Assembly (NCBI GenBank): GCA_021806745.1
Contig: JAJZQS010000023.1
Coordinates: forward strand, 1 to 32,539
Length of the DNA stretch: 32,539 nt
Origin: a bacterium
GTDB lineage: Bacteria > Elusimicrobiota > Elusimicrobia > UBA1565 > UBA9628
Direction of reading: 5' to 3'
A program made the translations under genes and the position numbers. The notes below the pieces were generated by a model, which was not told the origin of the DNA, did no database searches, and worked only from the letters and a program-made list of their open reading frames with translations. Each line of letters opens with the position of its first letter. The first letter of the stretch is position 1. Shown piece after piece: positions 27,154 to 32,539 of the stretch.

Positions 27154-27879
27154 CTATTTTCCGGGCGCGCGCTCGCGCGGCGCGCCGGCGCGCGCCGCGA
27201 TCCAGCCCGCGACGCGCGCGAGCGTCGCCGGGTCGGAGAACATCTGCACGCCGTGTCCGGAGGGCGCGCAGAAGGTCTCGACGTTCGGGTAGGCGGCGCA
27301 CGCGCGGCGCGCGGCGTCAGCGTAGCCGTCCTCGGGCGAGGCGCCCACGAGCACGCGCGCTTTCGCCGGCAGCACCAGAGGCACGCCGCGATAATCGCCG
27401 CCCGGAGACAGCAAAACGAGGAAGGTCCGGCAGCGGACGCGGGCCGCGGCCTGGGCGGCCAGGTTGGCGCCGATCGAAGCACCCCCGTAGCCCAGGCGCG
27501 AGTCCGGAAGGCCGCGCGCGCCCAGCCAGCGCCGCGCGGCGAGCAGGTCCGCGACGGCGTTCGGCCATTCGCCCGTCGCATCGAAGGTCTCGTAGCCGCG
27601 CTCGCCGCCCGGCCCCTTGCGGCTGTCGGCGTGGCCGCGCAAATCCAGCGACAGCGTCCCGACTCCGCGCGCGGCGAGAGCCTCGACCAGCGGCCGCCAC
27701 TCGGCTTTCGAGGAGCCCACGCCGTGGGCGAGGATCACGACGCTTTCGCCGCGGCGCGGCGGGCGGTAGTCCGCGGCGATGGTCCAGCCGTCGGGAGTCG
27801 AGAAAGTCACGCGGCGAGCGCCGGGCATCGCGGGCGCGGCGAGCGCCGGCAAGGCCAGCAGGGCCGCGATCAGCGGCAT
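27154..27879 (-). CDS. Alpha/beta hydrolase with signal peptide
   Basis: ATG at 27879; MPLIAALLALPALAAP; VVILAHGVGSSKAEW, GYGGASIGANLAA, PSGHGVQ. Confidence 0.88.
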   Translation of the reverse strand: MPLIAALLALPALAAPAMPGARRVTFSTPDGWTIAADYRPPRRGESVVILAHGVGSSKAEWRPLVEALAARGVGTLSLDLRGHADSRKGPGGERGYETFDATGEWPNAVADLLAARRWLGARGLPDSRLGYGGASIGANLAAQAAARVRCRTFLVLLSPGGDYRGVPLVLPAKARVLVGASPEDGYADAARRACAAYPNVETFCAPSGHGVQMFSDPATLARVAGWIAARAGAPRERAPGK

Positions 27880-28526
27880 CGCACGGTCAAGTCGTAGCCG
27901 GCGTTGTAGACGGAAAACACCGAGTCCTGCACGCGCACGACGCTGTACATCAAGTTCTCGGTGCGCGCGAGGAAGAACTTGTCGTTCGCCCAGGCGTTCT
28001 GGTAGACCTGGCCGCGGGCGGCGAGCGTGTCGTAGTAGAGCGTGTTGAGCCCGAGTTGGAGCGCCTGGATTTGGCCGAGGATCAGCAGGCCGGCCTTGTA
28101 CATGTCGGCGTCGGGCAGGGCCTGCGAGGCGGCCATGCGCTCGCGCGCGGTCAGGTAATAGAGGTTCTGGCGAACCTGGTCGGCTCCGGCGGTCAGCGTG
28201 ACGAAGTTGTCGGAGATCGTCGACAGGCTGGGCTGGGGATCGGTCTGCGCGTAGGCGTAGCGCAAGTTGTCGCCCTGGGCCTTCACGTACTGGTCGATCT
28301 GTTTGAGGTTGGCCACCTGCTGGGCGATCTGCAGCGCGACGGCCTTCATCACCGGCACCGTCTCCGGATCGCTTTGCTGCCGTGCCAGCCGGTCGCGCGC
28401 CTGCAGCAGCGCGTCCCAGAAGTAGCTCTCCTGCCACAACTCGGGAGGCTGATCGGGCATGCCGAGCGCGCGCACCGCGCCCGGCGCGACGCAAAGCAGG
28501 GCCGACAGGGCAAGCCGCGCGCGCAT
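27870..28526 (-). CDS. Secreted alpha-helical protein of unknown function
   Basis: In-frame part of ORF 27870..28799; ATG at 28526 with signal MRARLALSALLCVAPGAVRALG; TATACT 6 nt upstream; 3' end overlaps next gene. Confidence 0.75.
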   Translation of the reverse strand: MRARLALSALLCVAPGAVRALGMPDQPPELWQESYFWDALLQARDRLARQQSDPETVPVMKAVALQIAQQVANLKQIDQYVKAQGDNLRYAYAQTDPQPSLSTISDNFVTLTAGADQVRQNLYYLTARERMAASQALPDADMYKAGLLILGQIQALQLGLNTLYYDTLAARGQVYQNAWANDKFFLARTENLMYSVVRVQDSVFSVYNAGYDLTVRCR

Positions 28527-28572
28527 CGCCGCAGTATAGCGGATGCGGGCTGCGCCGGACAGGGTCCTTCGA

Positions 28573-28602
28573 TTGGCGCGCTTCCGGGCCCTTTGGTATG
28601 AT
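28573..28602 (+). promoter_or_regulatory. Promoter TTGGCG (28573-28578), 18 bp, TATGAT (28597-28602), predicted leaderless GTG start
   Basis: -10 ends 6 nt before GTG at 28609. Confidence 0.6.
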
Positions 28603-28608
28603 CGCCGG

Positions 28609-28992
28609 GTGAGAGTCGACGAGGTCTTGTCGCTGACGGGCCGCATGTTCCTGGCGTCGGTGTTTTTGGCGGCGGCTTTCGGCAAGGTCACGAACTTCGA
28701 CGGGACGGTCCAATACATGACCGCGCACGGCATGCCCGCCGCGTCGGCGCTGTGCGCGGCGGCGATCGCCGTGGAGGGGCTGGGGTCGCTGTCTCTCATC
28801 TTGGGCTATCGCTCGCGCTGGGGAGCTTCGGCGTTGGCCGGATTTCTCGTGATCGCGACCTGGATTTTCCACACGGGGCCGGATCAGCGCATCCAACTGC
28901 TGAAAAACCTGGCGATCTTGGGGGGGCTTCTGAACGTGATCGCGCTCGGCCCCGGCCCCATCAGCCTGGAAGGCCCGGGAGGCGGGGCGTGA
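28609..28992 (+). CDS. DoxX-family membrane protein
   Basis: GRMFLASVFLAAAFGKVTNFDGTVQYMTAHGMP...AVEGLGSLSLILGYRSRWGA; stop overlaps dnaX GTG. Confidence 0.87.
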   Translation: MRVDEVLSLTGRMFLASVFLAAAFGKVTNFDGTVQYMTAHGMPAASALCAAAIAVEGLGSLSLILGYRSRWGASALAGFLVIATWIFHTGPDQRIQLLKNLAILGGLLNVIALGPGPISLEGPGGGA

Positions 28993-30656
28993 GCGGACAA
29001 GAATCCGCGCCGCACCAGGCGCTGGCGCGCAAATACCGGCCGCAGGACTTCGAGACGCTCATCGGCCAGCCCGCGGTCGCGCGCACGCTGGCCAACGCGC
29101 TGTCGGCCAAACGCCCGCACCACGCCTATTTGTTCACCGGCCCGCGCGGCTGCGGCAAGACCACGACCGCGCGCATACTGGCCAAGGCGCTCAACTGCGC
29201 CAAGGGCCCCACGCCCCGGCCGTGCGGCGAATGCGCGCCCTGCCGCGAGATCGCCGCCTCCTCGTGCCTGGACGTGCTCGAGATGGACGCGGCCTCCAAC
29301 ACCGGCGTCGATGACGTGCGCCAGGTCATCGTCGAGACCGTCGCGCTGGCGCCGGCGCGCGACCGCTACAAGGTCTTCATCATCGACGAAGCGCACATGC
29401 TGTCGAATTCCGCGTTCAACGCGCTGCTCAAGACCGTCGAAGAGCCTCCGCCGCACGTGATTTTCATCCTGGCCACCACCGAGGCGCACAAGGTTCCCGC
29501 GACCATCGCCTCGCGCTGTCAGCGCTTCCGCTTCCGCCCCGTCTCGCCCGAACCCTTGGCCGAGCATCTGGCGGGCATCGCCAAGAAAGAGAACATCGCC
29601 GTCGACGCCGCCGCGCTGGACTTGCTTGCGCGCGCGGCCGAAGGCTCATTGCGCGACGCGGTGGGCCTGCTCGACCAATGCCGCTCGGCGGGAGAAGGGC
29701 GCGTCACCGTGGAGTCCGTGCGCGAGATGTTCGGCTTCACCGCGGCCGATCTTCTGCTGGCCGCGGCGCGCGCGTTGACGCAACGCGACGCGAAGGCCCT
29801 GGCCGCAGCGCTCAAGACGGTGTACGAGGAGGGCGTGGAGCCCGCGCAGTTCTTGAAGGATTTGCGCGCGGGCTTCGAGGGCGTCTATCTGGAAAAGCTG
29901 GGCGCCGGGAAGGCTGATCCGCAATGGTCGAAGGCCATGCCGGAGGCGACGGCCGAGGCCCTGGGCTTCCTGCTGCGGCGGCTCAACCGCGCGCTGGAGG
30001 AGCTGCGCTTGGGCGATTCTCCGCGGCTGGCGCTGGAGTTGGGCCTGTTCTCCGCGCTGGAGGCCGCGCACGACCTCGGCGCGTGGGTCGCGCGGTTGGA
30101 GGCGCTGGAGCGGCGGCTGTCGGCCGGCGGCGGCGGCCCGGCTCTGGCGGCGGCGCCCTTGCCGGCCCCCGCGGCCCGGGCCGCCGCGCCCGCCGCGGCG
30201 CCGGAATCCGCGTCCGTTCCCGTCGCCGACGGCGACGACGCGGCGTGGGCTCGCGTCATCGACGCGATCTCGGCCAGCAAGATGGCCCTGGGCGCCATTT
30301 TGCGCGGCTGCTCGCGCCGGTCGCTTCCCGACGGCGGCTGGAGCATCCGTTTCTCGCGGCGCTTCGACCTGGACGGGGCCGAACGCGCGCGCGGACTGCT
30401 CGAGGCCGAGGCGGCCGCGGCGGCGGGCCGGCCGATCAAGCTCGAACTGACGCTGGGCGAACCGGCGGCCCCGGCCGCCGTCGACATCGTCGACGCGGCC
30501 ATCCCGGAAACGCCCGGCGGCGCGCCCGACGGCGCGCGCTGGAAAGACGTCACCGAGGGCGCTTCGGGCGCGCCGGAGACCTCGGCGCTTAAAAAAGCCG
30601 AGAGCGTGTTCGGCGGCAAGTCGCGCATCATCAAGAAGCCGAGCGGGGGCGCGTGA
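28989..30656 (+). CDS. dnaX: DNA polymerase III subunit gamma/tau
   Basis: LARKYRPQDFETLIGQ, GPRGCGKTTTARILAKALNC, zinc motif CGECAPC, IIDEAHMLSNSAFNALLKTVEEPP; GTG at 28989. Confidence 0.96.
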   Translation: MSGQESAPHQALARKYRPQDFETLIGQPAVARTLANALSAKRPHHAYLFTGPRGCGKTTTARILAKALNCAKGPTPRPCGECAPCREIAASSCLDVLEMDAASNTGVDDVRQVIVETVALAPARDRYKVFIIDEAHMLSNSAFNALLKTVEEPPPHVIFILATTEAHKVPATIASRCQRFRFRPVSPEPLAEHLAGIAKKENIAVDAAALDLLARAAEGSLRDAVGLLDQCRSAGEGRVTVESVREMFGFTAADLLLAAARALTQRDAKALAAALKTVYEEGVEPAQFLKDLRAGFEGVYLEKLGAGKADPQWSKAMPEATAEALGFLLRRLNRALEELRLGDSPRLALELGLFSALEAAHDLGAWVARLEALERRLSAGGGGPALAAAPLPAPAARAAAPAAAPESASVPVADGDDAAWARVIDAISASKMALGAILRGCSRRSLPDGGWSIRFSRRFDLDGAERARGLLEAEAAAAAGRPIKLELTLGEPAAPAAVDIVDAAIPETPGGAPDGARWKDVTEGASGAPETSALKKAESVFGGKSRIIKKPSGGA

Positions 30657-31246
30657 AGCCCGTCGAACGCTTGACCGCGGCGCTCAAGCGCCTGCCCGGC
30701 GTGGGCCAGAAGCAGGCCGAGCGCCTGACGATCCACCTCCTGCGCGCGCCGCGCGCCGAGGTGGAGGGACTGGCCGAGGCTTTGGTGGAGGCCGCGCGCG
30801 CGGTGCGCCGCTGCGCTCGCTGCGGAGACTTCACCGACCGCGAGCTCTGCCGCCTGTGCGCCGACCCGGGCCGCGACCAGACCCTGATCTGCGTGGTCGA
30901 GGAGCCGCAGGACGTGGCCGCGCTCGACCGCACGCACGCGTTTCGCGGGCTCTACCATGTCCTGCACGGGGCGCTGTCGCCGCTGGACGGCGTCGGCCCG
31001 GACAAGATCCGCGCGCGCGAGCTCGTCGAGCGCGTGCGCGCCTCGGCCGGCGTCGTCAAGGAAGTCGTGCTCGCCACCGATCCCGACGCGGAGGGAGAGA
31101 CCACCGCGCTCTACCTCGCCCAGCAGCTCAAGGTCCTGCCCGTCAAGGTCACGCGCATCGCGCACGGGGTGCCGCTGGGCGGCGACCTCGACTACCTCGA
31201 CGAGCGCACCCTGTCGCACGCCTTGTCGGGGCGTCGGGAGGTCTAG
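30653..31246 (+). CDS. recR: Recombination protein RecR
   Basis: LKRLPGVGQKQAERL, CARCGDFTDRELCRLC, toprim VVEEPQDVAAL, LATDPDAEGE; GTG overlaps dnaX stop. Confidence 0.96.
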   Translation: MKPVERLTAALKRLPGVGQKQAERLTIHLLRAPRAEVEGLAEALVEAARAVRRCARCGDFTDRELCRLCADPGRDQTLICVVEEPQDVAALDRTHAFRGLYHVLHGALSPLDGVGPDKIRARELVERVRASAGVVKEVVLATDPDAEGETTALYLAQQLKVLPVKVTRIAHGVPLGGDLDYLDERTLSHALSGRREV

Positions 31247-31253
31247 GAGAATC

Positions 31254-32539
31254 ATGCGCTACGAAAATGTTTTAGAGGCGATCGGCAGCACCCCCCTGAT
31301 CCGGCTCAATCGCCTGGCGAAGGGCCTCAAGCCCCGCGTCTACGTCAAGGCCGAATTCCTCAATCCCGGAGGCTCGGTCAAGGACCGCATCGGCGTGGCG
31401 ATGATCGACGAGGCCGAGCGCAAGGGCCTGCTCAAGCCCGGCGGCACCATCGTGGAAGGGACTTCCGGCAACACCGGCATCGGCTTGGCGCTGGTGGCCG
31501 CCCTGCGCGGCTACAAGCTGATCTTCACGATCACCGACAAGCAGAGCCGCGAGAAGATCAACCTGCTCAAGGCGCTGGGCGCGGAAGTCATCGTCTGCCC
31601 GACGAACGTGGAGCCGGAAGACCCGCGCTCCTATTATTCCGTGGCCGACAAGCTCACCGCCGAGATTCCCGGCGCCTATCACCCCAATCAATACGAGAAT
31701 CCCGAAAATCCTCTCGCGCACTACCGCACCACCGGCCCCGAGATCTGGCGCGACAGCGAAGGCGAGATCACGCATTTCGTCGCCGGCATGGGAACCGGCG
31801 GCACGATCTCCGGCGTGGCGAAATATCTGAAGGAGCAAAACCCCAAGATCAAGATCATCGGCGCCGACCCGGTGGGCTCGCTCTACTACGAGAAGATCAA
31901 GTTCAACCGGCTGGGCGCGGCCAAGCCCTACGTGGTCGAGGGCATAGGCGAGGACATTTTCCCGGGCACCATGGACCTGAAGTGCGTCGACGACGTCCTG
32001 CAGGTGACCGACCGCGACAGTTTCCTGACCACGCGCAAGCTCGCCCGTCTCGAGGGCCTGCTGGTGGGCGGCTCGTGCGGCGCGGCGGCCTGGGCGGGGT
32101 TGGAGTATGCCAAGAAGCTCGGCGAAAAGGACTTCATGGTGATCCTCCTGCCCGACACCGGCATGCGCTACCTGTCGAAGATCTACAACGACGAGTGGAT
32201 GCGCGAAAATCAGTATGTCGAGACGGCCGTGCCGCTGAAAGCCGCCGACGTGCTGGCGGCCAAGCGCGTGCGCGCCAAGGGCGCGGGGCTGGCCTCGGCC
32301 AAGCCCACGGACTCGCTGCCGCGCGCGATGGACGCGATGAGGCGCCGCGACATCTCGCAGACCCCGGTCTTCGAAAAGGGCGCGCCGGTGGGCACGCTGC
32401 ACGAAGACGCCGTGCTCGACTTGATGCTCAAGGGCCGCGACATCAAGAAGATGATCGTGCGCGAGGCCATGGGCGCGCCGCTGCCGGTCGTCGAGCCGCA
32501 GGCGCGGCTTGAGGCGGTGATGCGCCACATCACGCCGGA
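31254..32539 (+). CDS. Cystathionine beta-synthase-like PLP enzyme with C-terminal CBS domains (partial, runs off right edge)
   Basis: IGSTPLIRLNRL, NPGGSVKDRIG, GTSGNTGIGLAL, GMGTGGTISG, GGSCGAAAW; CBS-domain tail. Confidence 0.92.
   Translation, partial: MRYENVLEAIGSTPLIRLNRLAKGLKPRVYVKAEFLNPGGSVKDRIGVAMIDEAERKGLLKPGGTIVEGTSGNTGIGLALVAALRGYKLIFTITDKQSREKINLLKALGAEVIVCPTNVEPEDPRSYYSVADKLTAEIPGAYHPNQYENPENPLAHYRTTGPEIWRDSEGEITHFVAGMGTGGTISGVAKYLKEQNPKIKIIGADPVGSLYYEKIKFNRLGAAKPYVVEGIGEDIFPGTMDLKCVDDVLQVTDRDSFLTTRKLARLEGLLVGGSCGAAAWAGLEYAKKLGEKDFMVILLPDTGMRYLSKIYNDEWMRENQYVETAVPLKAADVLAAKRVRAKGAGLASAKPTDSLPRAMDAMRRRDISQTPVFEKGAPVGTLHEDAVLDLMLKGRDIKKMIVREAMGAPLPVVEPQARLEAVMRHITP

Noticed and set aside
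26278-27897. 539 aa plus ORF over rnpB and the zinc-ribbon gene
   Set aside because: Overlaps a structural RNA and two well-supported minus genes; GC-driven shadow.
30588-30600. A6 run (CTT AAA AAA GCC) as a programmed dnaX frameshift site
   Set aside because: Not in the X-XXY-YYZ phase and too near the C-terminus to give a gamma-like product.
1-32539. CRISPR array, tRNA/rRNA genes, transposase or integrase, prophage
   Set aside because: None recognised by eye; tRNAs were not searched exhaustively (tRNAscan-SE would settle this).

Overview
GC-rich bacterial chromosomal window with a Gram-negative-type envelope gene set (outer-membrane barrels, lipoprotein machinery). Taxon not assigned from the sequence. 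About 28 real coding genes, one RNase P RNA gene and one riboswitch are supported. Main contents: a membrane Ser/Thr kinase with extracytoplasmic TPRs (runs off the left edge); a c-di-AMP (ydaO/yuaA-type) riboswitch with a consensus sigma70 promoter ahead of an outer-membrane porin; an LSm-like/beta-barrel protein divergent from an XRE regulator; pgm; a CFA-synthase-like methyltransferase coupled to lgt; TPR proteins; a tightly coupled six-gene type II FAS/PKS-like operon (ACP, dehydratase, KS, catalytically degenerate KS, KR, FadH-like Fe-S flavoprotein); a tandem-domain dihaem cytochrome c; an M3 peptidase; coaD; hemB; guaB; rnpB; a zinc-ribbon protein; a DoxX-dnaX-recR operon; and cystathionine beta-synthase (runs off the right edge). 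The strongest hunt results are: (1) the FAS/PKS-like operon with a KS paralogue lacking Cys-His-His; (2) a c-di-AMP riboswitch controlling a porin, with a possible SD-sequestering hairpin; (3) a recurring -10 hexamer placed 6-8 nt before start codons, implying widespread leaderless transcription. Many long ORFs in the supplied track are GC-driven antisense shadows and were rejected.
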